Source: Thinopyrum elongatum
Lineage: Eukaryota; Streptophyta; Magnoliopsida; Poales; Poaceae
Assembly: GCA_011799875.1 (NCBI GenBank)
Contig: CM022302.1
Coordinates: 97,233,494-97,297,493, forward strand
DNA: 64,000 bases
Direction of reading: 5' to 3'
Positions 22,352 to 32,796 of the stretch are shown here, one piece after another; the first letter of the stretch is position 1, and each line of letters opens with the position of its first letter. A program made the position numbers and the translations under genes. The notes below the pieces were generated by a model. The model did not search any database. It saw only the letters and a program-made list of their open reading frames with translations, and had not been told where the DNA came from.

Positions 22352-23693
22352 ATGCCGTCGTCACCGCCGGCGGCGGCATCAGGAAGCCGTCGATATTCCA
22401 AGAGAAGAGCACGGACGTTCCACGTCACGGTGTTCAAGTACACGCCCGTGCCGCTGCCGGAGAGGGACTGGGCGGAGCTGCACCCGGACCTGATCTCGCG
22501 CATCTTCCGCAGGATGGACCAGGCCGAGCTCCTGCTCGGCGGCGTGACGGGCGTGTGCCGGTCCTGGCGGCGCGTCGCGCGGGAGGAGCCGGAGCTGTGG
22601 CGCCGCATCGACCTGAGCGGCGGCCTGTGGTACGCTCCGGGGTCCTACCCCCCATGTTCAACCTGGAGACCAGGTCCATGGTGCGGAAGGCCCTGCGGCT
22701 CAGCGCGGGGCAGTGCGAGGCCCTCGTGTGCGAGCACGTCGACGACGACACCCTCCTCTTTCTCGCCGAGCGGTACGAGATTTAATTTCCTTCCACTATC
22801 CCCTCGATCTCTTTCGTACTCTTATTAGGTTTCCTTGTTCGATTAGCTGGGACTTCAATTCGCATAAATCGAAGGGAAAAGGGAGTGTTCTTCTCTTGCC
22901 CCCTCCAATTACCATTGTCTTTAGAGATTTTTTTTATTGCATATATTTGAATGCCAAATTTATTTTCAAGGACAGAAGGTTGCTTATGCATACTTGAATA
23001 TCATACTTATTTGTCACGATCGAATAATAGTCGTATCTAATGCAAACTTGCAGGGCCCACTCGTTAAAAAGCCTTCATCTCATTGTGACCCTTATCTCTG
23101 ACAAAGGATTTGCAAAGGCAATCAAGATGTTGCCTCTTCTCGAGGAGCTCGAAATTACGCTACTTTCAAAAACGTACACATTGGAGGTGGTTGAAATTGC
23201 TGCTAGAGCCTGCCCACTATTGAAGCACTTCAGACTTGTCACAGGAAGGTACTACGAAAATGGTAACAAGGTAGCATTTGCGGTTGCCAGGATGCGTAAG
23301 TTACGTTCCTTGCATCTTGTCGGTTTTGTCCTCGACAAAGAAGGGCTAACAGCCATCCTTAACAACTGCCATGATCTAAAGTACCTAAACATGCGAGATT
23401 GTGGCTCTCCTATGGATTACAACCTACGAGCGAGGTTTTCCCGGATAACCTTCGATGAGCACGAGTACTGGAGTGACTATTACAATGACACTCATTATGC
23501 GTATTACCGCTTCAAGCCTACTCTATGTGATTGTTGTGATCACGTGCCCTCTTCAAAATACGACGACGATGACTATGAGGCTTATCACTACAATCTTGGC
23601 GATGGTGATGGTGATGATGTTGACGATGCAGATCTCGACAAGCACGAGAAGATACTTGACATCAAGAGCATGCGTAGGTATCTAAGTAGATGA
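22352..23693 (+). pseudogene. F-box/LRR protein, SKIP19-like, copy 1 (frameshifted)
   Basis: Exon 1 runs 22352-22772 and exon 2 runs 23054-23693, with a GT/AG intron in the same place as copy 2. The F-box is near residues 38-75 (ERDWAELHPDLISRIFRRMD ... VCRSWRRVAREEPELWRRI). Exon 2 carries LRR-type stretches (LLEELEI, CPLLKHFRL, MRKLRSLHLVGF, CHDLKYLNMRDC) and an acidic tail ending LDIKSMRRYLSR. In exon 1 the frame breaks at a run of six C (22648-22653). The conserved continuation MVRKALRLSAGQCEALVCEH is one base out of frame, so the gene needs one extra base or two fewer. It would be an SCF ubiquitin-ligase substrate receptor. Either it is a young pseudogene or the C run is a sequencing error. 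Confidence 0.8.
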
Positions 23694-24672
23694 AACGATA
23701 TACTAGATGTGTAATGTCTTGATGAAGTTGTCCCCTTTTGGAATGCGTGCACACTCGCACAATTGTGGTTAATGTTTTGTTGCTTTAGTTTCACCCCATG
23801 AGACTTACACACTATTAATTGATCAATGTTTCATCATTCAAATATATGTAGTAATTAATAGAAATGAGAGATGGCGACAATCATTTTATCTGAGTCGCTA
23901 ATTTTAGGTGCTTGTGAAGTGAACATGCTAAATGAGTGTTCTTCAATCTTGTTTCTAACTTTCTTTACCATATGATCAATTGTAACCTTTGTAATCTTCT
24001 TCGGGTACAACATTCATTGTTTGTTGTTCCTAGCATAAGCATATTGTAAACCCAAGCAGATTGTAAACCCGTGTTTACTTAAAACTCTAACATCTCATAC
24101 GACATTTGAGAAAACTTAAATATTAGTTAATTTAGTTTATACAATATTAGGATGGTCCATATCAATGTTTTTTCCCAAAACATTGAATCTTTACAATTTG
24201 CATTTTCCCGTTGTGCATCGAATAGCAAGTCCTTGACTCAAAGAGCACATGTGAGAAATCAGTGTCATGGCATTTCCTCAACAATACCCATATGAGGATA
24301 GCACACGCGTTAGAAAACCAAATGGTGCACACAAGGAGAGATTTACCTAGGTTCAGGCCCTTGGATCGAGGTAATACCCTACTTCCAGCTTGTCTTTGAT
24401 AATAATCTATCCTCGTGTGAGTGTTAGGTTTGTATTTACAAGGGAGTCGATCGCAAGATCATGTAGGGGTTGACACCTTAGATGTCTTGCTAGAATAAGG
24501 GGCCTATCGGGGGGTTCCCTGGCGGGTCTAATATAGGTGGATGAGGCAAGGTTACAAGTCCCGAGTCGGTCGAGGAGTTTTCCTATGCTACATTTGGTAG
24601 CTAACCAGGGACATACGATTCCTAACCTAATACGGTGAGCAGTCCTCGTCTTGTTCCCCAAGATGGTGACGC
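23694..24672. other. 3' flank of F-box copy 1 and LTR-like remnant
   Basis: 23700-24260 is recognisably similar to 60790-61560 behind copy 2 (for example CGAATAGCAAGT), so the duplication extends into the 3' flank. 24300-24672 contains AGATTTACCTAGGTTCAGGC, reminiscent of Triticeae LTR-retrotransposon LTRs, but no complete element could be bounded. Confidence 0.45.
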
Positions 24673-24686
24673 ACTCTGATTGTAGG

Positions 24687-26943
24687 TTTTTTTCTGAGGG
24701 GGTAAAAGCCTTTTATTGATCGAATTCCACAGAAGGTGGGATACAAACTGGGTCATGTGGCTGGCCAAGCCACACATGTCGCCCCTGGCTAAAGTAAAAG
24801 CAAATTTAGCTAATCTATGAGCTTCAAAATTAACTACACGACTTTCAAATGAAATTACAAGAAAAGGGGGGCGATCTAGCTTTAATTTCGTTGATGATAT
24901 CTCCATACACATGCTGACTGCCCCTCAGAATATCAGTGACAACTTGCTTTGAATCTGATGATATAACAAAATTTTGAACTTGAAGGTCTTGCACCAGTGA
25001 GATCGCTTCTCGACAAGCTATAGCCTCCATAGTTGCGGGATCATGCACTCCATCAATTATAAGTGCCGAACTGCCTAGGAAGAAACCCTGGCTATCTCGA
25101 CAGATAGCAACTGCCGAACCTCTCCTCTGAGCTCTGATCCCCGCGTCTACATGTATCTTTGCGAAGTTCGTCGGTGGTGCTGTAGGCCTTCGGGCAGCTG
25201 CAGCTGCTACGCTTGTTACCCTATGCGTGGGATTTGTAGCACTTTTCTCCTTCACAACCTCTAGGTCTCTGATGAAACGAGTGATGAACTCTTTTGTTGC
25301 ATGTGGAGTTTGAAAGATCGTCTCGTGGATAGCTTTTCGCCGGGAGGTCCATATAGCCCAGAGTGTTACCACCATTAGCACAAACTTGTCATGTGGGAGT
25401 TTCTCCATTAGTGCGAACAACCAATTCTTTGCCCCCGGTTCAGATGTGGTCACTACATTGAAGCCGAGTTCTTCATCAAAGAGCGCCCAAGTACACCGAG
25501 AGACAGTACATTCTAGGAGAGAGTGTCTCCACGAATCAGGCGCACCGCATAGTCCGCAAGAACTCGTGTCTGACATATGTCTATGTGCTCTAACATCTTC
25601 CCGTGGGGAGGGAATGTTTTGATAATCTCCAAAGAAACATCTGTATTTTTGCTGGAACCTGAATCTTCCAAAGTGCTTTCCATGATCCTTCCTCTGAATT
25701 AATGCCTGATGGTCCTGCTCGGCCCTCCAACCAGGCCTCTCTTTGCTGTCTAGTAGCTACCAGCATGCGGTATGCAGATTTTACAGAAAAGTTGCCATTC
25801 TTCTCATGTGCCCAACTCCAGAAATCTGGCATGTTCATTGTACAAATCAAGATATTAGCAATAACCTTGGCATCAAAGGCCAAGAATACCGCCTGAAGCC
25901 TCTGCCTATCCCAAGTGGCCGTGGTTGTATCAATCAGCTCGGATACTAGAGTTGGAGGATTAGGATGAATGCAACCATATGGCCTCATCATCTCTTCACG
26001 GGAGCCAATTTTCCTCCCAAATATTTGTACTCTGTCCGTTACCAATCCTTTTTATAAGACCTTGTTTCAAAGTATCCCGACCCTCGGTGATGGCTCTCCA
26101 TACTTGGCTTGGGTGACCCCCTAACGTGGCTTGTAGAATGGACGTGTTTGGGTAGTATATGCCTTTGAGCACATGCGCCGCCAAAGAATCAGGATTCTGA
26201 AGTAAACGCCAAGCCTGTCGAGCTAGCATAGCCAGATTAAACAACTCAAAATCTTTAAAACCAAGGCCTCCCATTCCTTTAGGTTGTGTCATGGCTTTCC
26301 AAGAAACCCAATGTGGCTTGAGTTGTCCTCCTTTACTCCCCCACCAGAATTCCTGATCAACATATTTAGGTGCTCACACAGACCTCTAGGCAGTTTGAAA
26401 CATGACATGGAGAAAACTGGCACTGCTTGGGCAACTGATTTCACCAAAACTTCCTTCCCAGCTGTCGACATTGTCCTTTCAATCCATCCCTGTATCTTGC
26501 TCCACAAGCAGTCCTTAAGGTATTTGAAAGCATCATTTTTGGAGTTTCCAATGTCTGACGGCATGCCCAAATATTTCTTGTTTAAAGTTTCATTTGGGAT
26601 ATTTAGCAAGCCCTTTACCTCAATACGAGTGCTTTCGGGCACTCCTTTGCTGAAAAATATGGAGGATTTGGCTGTGTTGACACACTGGCCTGTGGCTAAA
26701 CAATAAGTTTCCAACAACTGGTTAACCTCGGTAGCTCCCATACCATTCGCCTTGATAAACAGCAGGCTGTCATCTGCAAATAAAATATGATTTACCTACG
26801 GCGCTGAAGGTGCCACTTGTATCCCACTCAAGTTTGATGACTCACTTCTCGATTTTAAAAGACACGAAAGACCCTCCGTTGCTAGCAAGAACAAGCATGG
26901 AGATATCGGGTCTGCTTGTCGGATTCCTTGTGATGGCTTGAAC
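24687..26943 (-). mobile_element. 5'-truncated LINE (RT C-half, zf-RVT, RNase H)
   Basis: Minus-strand frames give, in order, RQADPISPCLFLL, the catalytic box ILFADDSLLFIKANG (about 26800-26755), the RT thumb (CVNTAKSSIFFSKG, KYLGMPSDIG), a zf-RVT region (FSVKSAYRML, WRLSKHSLPT), a CGLCGAPDSWRHSLLEC zinc motif, and RNase H (KIHVDAGI, EAIACREAISL, ISSDSKQVV). These occupy at least three frames with stops, so it is dead. Downstream is a poly-T run at 24687-24693 (poly-A tail). The endonuclease and ORF1 are missing. The element is flanked by a 14-bp target duplication, ACTCTGATTGTAGG, at 24673-24686 and 26981-26994. Confidence 0.88.
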
Positions 26944-27041
26944 GAACATCGAGTTGGGCGAACCTAGTGTCGTTGGGCGAACTCTGATTGTAGGTGGACA
27001 TCGAGTTGTAGACTTGGGCGAACCTAGTGTCGTTGGGCCTC
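26944..27041. repeat. Filler duplication at the LINE 5' junction
   Basis: Between the LINE 5' end and its target duplication are 37 bases (26944-26980) with ACATCGAGTTG and GGCGAACCTAGTGTCGTTGG. The same words occur at 26998-27040 just beyond the target duplication, there separated by a few extra bases. Confidence 0.8.
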
Positions 27042-27094
27042 TTATGTCCTCCGTCGCTACACCCAATAGGCCTATATTGTGTAATTACCTGAGG

Positions 27095-27650
27095 GGTTGT
27101 TTGGATAGCTGGTTTATATATAACTAATTCTCAAACCCTGCCCGTACTACCCGCCGCTGCGCAATGTGCTGGCTCTTCCGGCTACGTCAACCCTGCCCGT
27201 ACTACATCTGCTCCGGCTCACCAGAGTGGACGCGTACGACCTCATCATGCTGCTTCTTGATGCTGGAGCTGCTCACCAGCATTCAACCGTTCCGCGACTG
27301 ACGGCTCGTGACGTCCACCGTCGCGCCGATGGTCAGGACCGGATCATGTGACCAGGCTGTCTGCCGTTGGCGACCGCACCAGCAGCGCTACAGCTCGTGA
27401 ACAAGATACTTTGTGCGTGCATCAAAGCATCGAAGAAGATTCGGAGGAAGGACATTTGGTTGTGACATGAAAATCCATTGAATACTCGTTGCAGCCAAAC
27501 TAGTAACCATATCTGACGTTTTTAAGCCCAAACAAAGTACTCTACAAATCAGTTTTAACAAATCAACAACCTAAAACTGGTTTTTCTAAAAAATCTCTTA
27601 AAACTGGTTTTGCTAAAACTTATCATAAATACTAGTTATCCAAACAACCA
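27095..27650. mobile_element. hAT/Harbinger-like TIR element, non-autonomous
   Basis: Inverted termini GGTTGTTTGGATAGCTGGTT and the complement of ACTAGTTATCCAAACAACC bound 556 bp. The interior has a GC-rich piece (about 27140-27420) with ORF-like character but no transposase motif. Flanks ACCTGAGG and ACTTAGGG match only in part, so the target duplication, and hence superfamily, is unsure. Confidence 0.6.
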
Positions 27651-28371
27651 CTTAGGGCTCATAACTTTAGGAATAAGCACCACATTAGTCGACTTCCGGC
27701 CTAAGGGTATCTTCTTCTTGTTAACTAGATCGTTGATGGCGCGCGTTGCCACGCCCGTCTATTTTTGCAATACAATATACCTTTTTCATATATTTGTGCA
27801 TAAATAAACTGTCAAAAGATGGATACCTTTTTTGAAAATTTAGATGGTGCAAATAGTTGAAAAGTATTGCACCACTCAACCATACTACCCTAAACTCTAA
27901 ACACCAAATCCAATGGAGGAATCGGTGAAGCCATATCTATTGTACATCAATTCGATAGTGTACAGTGCATAGACAGCCTATCAACACTAAGCAAGGAATA
28001 ATAAGTTGTGGGAATCACCTAATTATTTGGTGTTGTCTACTGTTCTGAAAGAGCCACAAAAATACTTTGCTTGCTACACATCCATTTGTTGAATAAAATG
28101 AGAGAAATTTGTATAAATACTTTGAAGCATGAAATATTGTAGATAAGATGTTATAGCCGATAACAAGCTAATGATTCTATACACAAACAAAATTAATAAA
28201 GCTCAAAAGAGAAACCATACTACACTTTAGAAGTTGTAAAGTGTAGCACTAATAGAAACATTAGACTGGAGACTACCATCATAATAATCTTGAGTTTACA
28301 ACAAAGATCAATAATGCGGATTAAAATTGAAACATGTTGCGGAAAATAAAAACTATTTGGTTTATCGGTAC

Positions 28372-28510
28372 CTCATTACAGATATGGTCTCTATTATGAT
28401 GGGCAAGACCTCCAAGGGAAGAAAAACGAACACATCCAAGTAGTAACAACATATTTGATAATACCGAGCCTTGTATTGACTGCTGGAGAACATGAATCAT
28501 TGTCTCATCC
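28372..28510 (-). pseudogene. CAX (vacuolar cation/proton exchanger) exon fragment
   Basis: The minus-strand frame reads MIHVLQQSIQGSVLSNMLLL, then LGCVRFSSLGGLAHHNRD, and ends at a GTACCG donor. The GSVLSNMLLxLGC helix followed by GGLAHxNR is a signature of plant CAX Ca2+/H+ antiporters. Only this part of a transmembrane segment is present, with substitutions, so it is a captured fragment. Confidence 0.5.
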
Positions 28511-28994
28511 CATGGCTCAGTGCATATATTGGTAACTGTCTTCTTCTCATTTCCAAAAGTAGCATTCAGAAATCCCCCTGCATTTGCAAAAGCTCCACCC
28601 TTCCTGATATGATGAAGTCATTATTTATCAAAGCCAAAGGTGTCACGAAAAGAAAGCTTGAAATTGAGAACGATATGGGCATCACAAAAGAAATTGAAAA
28701 AGATTGAAGCATGTACACAGAAATGGTATCCAATCCAACCTTAACACATTCATCAAAAGGCACATGTGATATACACCATAGCACAAGGACTTGTCATTTC
28801 AAGAAAATTACACAAGAGGAGGATAATAGACATATCCATGTGTTCTGAGATAAAATTGTATGTAGAACTACTCCCAACAAATTAAGAAGATGGGCATATG
28901 TGCATATATATGAAAAAGGTTTGTGATAAGATAGCATACATGATCAAGTAGAAATAACATTAACAGGGTGCTCTGTGTGTAGATGTCTCGATAC

Positions 28995-29515
28995 CTTGAG
29001 TCTTCAAAACCTACAGGACAAGTACATCTGCAGCAATCAGTCACAAAATCACCCAGCTGTCCACATAAAGAATAGGTAAACTCGTGGCACACTGGAGAAA
29101 TTTCTCACCACAAATACACCAGTTTATTTTCTACAGGACACAATGGGATTGATCCTCCACGTGGTGACCGATGCAGGCTATGATCTCACATCTCCCCCCT
29201 TGCCATCCTATGCTTCAAAACTTACAACATCATCTCATCAGATCACCTTATTCCAAGTAATTGAAACAACCACAAATAGTATCAACAAAATTGGGAGAAA
29301 CCTCATCTCCTAACTGGCTGCACGCGGGATGGGGATTAGAGGCAATATGAGTTTCTCCTCATGGAGTATAAAGGTGTCCATAAAGGTGATGTGCAGGGGA
29401 AGGAGAGGGGAGGAAAAAAGGCATGAGAGTGGCAAAACTCACATCGTCACCATTATCTCTAAGAACTTGGAACTCGGAAGCTTCTGGCCAAGGAACTCCA
29501 GTTAAATACTTGGCA
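28995..29515 (-). pseudogene. Two phase-compatible exons of an unidentified gene
   Basis: The first exon, 29515-29443, follows an AG acceptor and ends before GTGAGT; it reads AKYLTGVPWPEASEFQVLRD. The second exon, 29056-28995, reads LGDFVTDCCRCTCPVGFEDS and ends before GTATCG. The phases join. The Cys cluster CCRCTC is distinctive, but I cannot name the family. It lies inside the Helitron-like segment, so capture is likely. Confidence 0.4.
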
Positions 29516-30469
29516 CTGGAATGAGATAAAAAACAGGCAATTAGCCAATTACAGACACAGGGTAACACACATCAGAACAACTACAGGGGATTAAAATAAT
29601 AGCAGCAAAGCATTATGACTTAACTTTCTCCTTAATCATTAAAAAATGTTACTACTTCTAAATTAATAGGAAGAATTTGCATATCTTATAGTGCAAACTT
29701 GGTAGCCAAAATGGATCATGTACTGCAGAGCTATAATATTGACAGATTCAGTTTTGAGACATAATGATAAAGAGTAGAAATAGACCAACCATGAAGTAAA
29801 AATAAAATTAACAATTCATATATATTTCCGAGAGGAAATTACTGAAACAATTCAATGAAAGTTCTAACAAAGACATGTCTACAACAAAACAAGATAAGAT
29901 GAATGCTGTAATTCTCATGTAGCAATAAATCAAATTGAAATTCCAACATTCAGCAGCTTTGCATAATAAACAAATCTACTGTTTACTTTAAATTGTACCT
30001 TACATTGATTTTTTTTCTTCTATTGTGATGACACAAACAGAGGTAGAAAAATCAACAACTGGCACACAATCTAGGAAAGTTTGCTCAAAGTTTCTTGAAT
30101 ATTTATATTAAATTGGATTTCAATCAAGAAAAATTGCTCATAGATTGAACCATACAATATTTGCTAGGCATGGATTAAACACAACAACGCCCTTGCCGCT
30201 GACCTCGAGATAGTGGCGCGAGAAGAGGCCCTGTCCATCCCAGCGATGGACCTGGCCACGAGACAGAGGACGACATGCTGGAAGCACTGGTTGCCGTTGT
30301 TGCAGCCGGCGGCGAGACAGTGGTTGCATGGGAGAGGTGGTCGTCGCAGCCCCCGACAGGTCAGGTCACCGTCTCCCCTCGCAGATCAGGTCCGCGCCTA
30401 TCGGCCCCAAGCAGGTCTTGTCGCCGCCTCCCATGGCAGATCAGATCGCCGCCGCCCGGCCCTTAGCAG

Positions 30470-30575
30470 ATCGATGGAGAGGAGGAGCTGGTGGCGCGAA
30501 TCGATGGAGAGGAGGAGCCGATGGCGCGAATCGATGGACAGGAGGTGCCGGCGGCACGAATCAATGGAGAGGAGT
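30470..30575. repeat. 30-bp minisatellite, about 3.5 copies
   Basis: Units start at 30470, 30500, 30530 and 30560 with the core ATCGATGGAGAGGAGGAG and alternating GGCGCGA endings, within a GC-rich segment (30180-30770) without a supported gene. Confidence 0.85.
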
Positions 30576-30774
30576 GTGCGCACATGGTGTAGTTCAGGCT
30601 GGCGACGCGGTGACCGTGGAGGGTGGAGGGAGTCGAGGTTGGAGAGCACGCGATCGAGGGTCGGTGGAGAGCGTAGGACTCTCTGTGGCGTCGCCGTCTG
30701 CTCGCATGTCACACGCACCGTCACCGGAGCCGCCTCCTCCTCTGTCACAACCGCTAAACCCTGGTAGCGTGTTT

Positions 30775-31165
30775 GGTTGGGGGTAATTAGAGCCAGGGAA
30801 TAGGAATTGAAGGGGTACGAGACTTCAAATCTATTGTTTGGTTGGAAGGATTGAGAATTAATAAGGGAATAGGCATGGGACTTGAGACTTCAACTCCCAC
30901 CGTTTTATTAACAGGGGAGGGGATGAGAGTTGGAAGGGAATTGTTTTAGTGAGTCAATCTTAACCCTTCATTCTAACTTTCATTGTCTAGTCCCATGCCA
31001 ATTCCCACGAACCAAACAAGGAAGTACAATTTTTCCTCAAACTCTCACACATAATTCCTAGCATGCACCAAACAGAGGATAGGGAATAAAACGATTCATC
31101 TCATGTCTAATCTCAACACAACTCCCTACTGTAAACTCCCATTCCCCTTTCCAAATATTGCCAAA
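30775..31165. mobile_element. Tourist/hAT-like MITE, about 390 bp
   Basis: The ends AGCGTGTTTGGTTGG and CCAAACACGCT are inverted. The interior has repeated TTTGGTTGGAAGG / CCAACCAAAC-style words and no ORF of interest. The exact target duplication was not resolved. Confidence 0.55.
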
Positions 31166-31540
31166 CACGCTGTAGGTTCCACCGCCGCCAGCGCAGCGAG
31201 CGGCCTCTATGGTCCTCTCGATCGATCGTATCGTCCGTCTGGTTCTTTTCTTGACAGAGGCCCAGTTTTTTTTTTTTTGAGGCAAAACAGAGGCCCAGTT
31301 GGGCTGGCTGTGGTAGACGAACGACCAAATGGGCTGGCCGACGGCCCAGTGCACCATAGGCCTCCGTTTCGGCCTCTGGAGCAGCAACCCGTAGGACAGC
31401 TGGACCAGATTAGCCACACTCCAAAACAGATAGCTTTTCACATTTAATCTGACGGCCGGAAACTACCAAATCAATAAAATGGACGGCTGAAAATCCAAAT
31501 CGCTGTGAGGGCAGGGATTAGGTGCGGTTATACTGTCCTT
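31166..31540. other. Intergenic, poly-T run
   Basis: It holds a 14-base T run near 31266-31279 and a short GC-rich piece; no gene is supported. Confidence 0.4.
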
Positions 31541-31950
31541 AATTAATGGCATCAAGGACCTCGTCAATCAGCTCATTTCCTATAATGTGCCAGAACCACT
31601 TGAAAAATATCGCATGAAGCCCATCAGGAACGGGGGCCTTCATATCACCAATCTGGAATAAAGCTTTCCTGACATCCTCCCTAGTATAATCAGTTGTAAG
31701 AAAATCATTCATGTAACTTGTCACATAAGGCTTAATAGCGCTCAGGATACCCCGATCAATGTCCACCGAGCTAGAAGAAAATAAGTTACAGAAATAATCT
31801 CGAAAAAGAGGCCCCAGATTTCCATTGCCTTTCACCCAACCATCACTATTGTTCTTCAGTCTTTTGATTAAATTCCTTCTTCTCCTGGCCGAGGCAAACT
31901 GGTGGAAGTATGCCATGTTACGATCACCACGTCATAGCCAACTGACTCTC
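31541..31950 (-). mobile_element. LINE ORF2 middle part (left fragment of the split LINE)
   Basis: The minus-strand frame 31916-31539 reads AYFHQFASARRRRNLIKRL and PVPDGLHAIFFKWFWHIIG, the linker between endonuclease and reverse transcriptase in plant L1-type LINEs (usual form APGPDGxxAxFFQ). The reading continues logically from the endonuclease at 37552-38445 across the inserted retrotransposon. The RT and 3' end are missing: the sequence stops matching a LINE at about 31540. Confidence 0.8.
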
Positions 31951-32282
31951 TGGTAGGAGCTAGGGTTCTACCGGGTCTAGGACGGAGGTTGTAGGGGAAG
32001 GAGGGTGCTGGACGAGGTTGGGCTCGCGGTCGCCGGCGGCAGGGCGCCGTCGTGCGCGAGGGAGGAGGCGGCGGCGCAAGAGGCAGGAGGCGGCTAGGGT
32101 TAGGGTCCGGCTCCTCTGAGAGCCGGGCAATAGAATTATTCTTATTGCTTAATTCCAAAAGAGTCTTACAGCTTGTTTATATAACCACGATGCTAAGGAA
32201 AATAAGATAACTTGTGGGCTAAGCCCCTAACTAAACCTGCCCAGTGGGCCTCCTCCGGGTATAAGTTACCCCAGTCATAACA
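31951..32282 (-). repeat. 3' LTR of the Reina-like element
   Basis: 332 bp, 97% identical to 37189-37520. The last gag-pol frame (chromodomain end, stop at 32231) runs about 50 bases into this LTR. A purine-rich stretch GGCGGGGAGAGA on the minus strand, just outside at 32283-32294, is the likely polypurine tract. Confidence 0.93.
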
Positions 32283-32796
32283 TCTCTCCCCGCCTGCGCA
32301 AACAGCTCGTCCTCGAGCTGAAAGTCGGGGTAGTGCTGGCGGAACTCGTCGCGCTGCTCCCAAGTGGCCTCCTCCTCCGGAAGGCCATCCCACTTAATCA
32401 ACAAATACCACACCCCGCGACGTAGCTGGGCCTGCAACACCTTTGCTGGTCCCGGAAGGAGGCGCCCGTGGAGGTCGGAGGAAGCGCGGGTGTGGCCGCC
32501 GGTGGCTCCCCACGGAAGGGCTTCAGCAGCCCCACATGGAAGACGTCGTGGATGCGAGCACCGGCTGGAAGCTGAAGGCGATATGCCACCTTCCCAATGC
32601 ACTCCAAGACGGCAAATGGCCCGGCGTAGCGAGGGCCCAACTTGCGCTTCGCGCGTGGGTCCAGGGACTGGGTAGAGCGGTGAAGAAGGCACAGCCACAC
32701 CCAATAGCCCACCGCGTACTCCGCCTCGCGATGGTGGCCGTCGTAAGTGCTTGGCCAGCTGCTGGGCCTGTAGGAGCCGTTGTCAGACCTCCGCAA
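32231..32796 (-). pseudogene. Integrase tail and chromodomain of the Reina-like pol (frameshifted)
   Basis: The frame from 32796 reads [16 protein letters not shown] and [20 protein letters not shown] (post-integrase GPF module) and [13 protein letters not shown] second frame, back in the gag-pol register, carries the chromodomain: [20 protein letters not shown], then LPEEEATWEQRDEF. Chromodomains guide integration to marked chromatin. Two opposite frame changes separate this part from the main pol frame. Confidence 0.85.

Larger units (their letters stand above)
27725..30130 (-). mobile_element. Helitron (minus strand) with captured gene fragments; right end not located
   Basis: On the minus strand a hairpin (GGCG..CGCC, about 27740-27757) is followed after nine bases by CTAG at 27728-27725 and a T, a canonical Helitron 3' terminus. 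The body to the right is AT-rich and holds exon-like pieces in the same orientation (28372-28510, 28995-29056, 29443-29515) separated by intron-like sequence. No helicase ORF was found. No 5' TC terminus was recognised, so the right limit is a guess. Confidence 0.5.
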
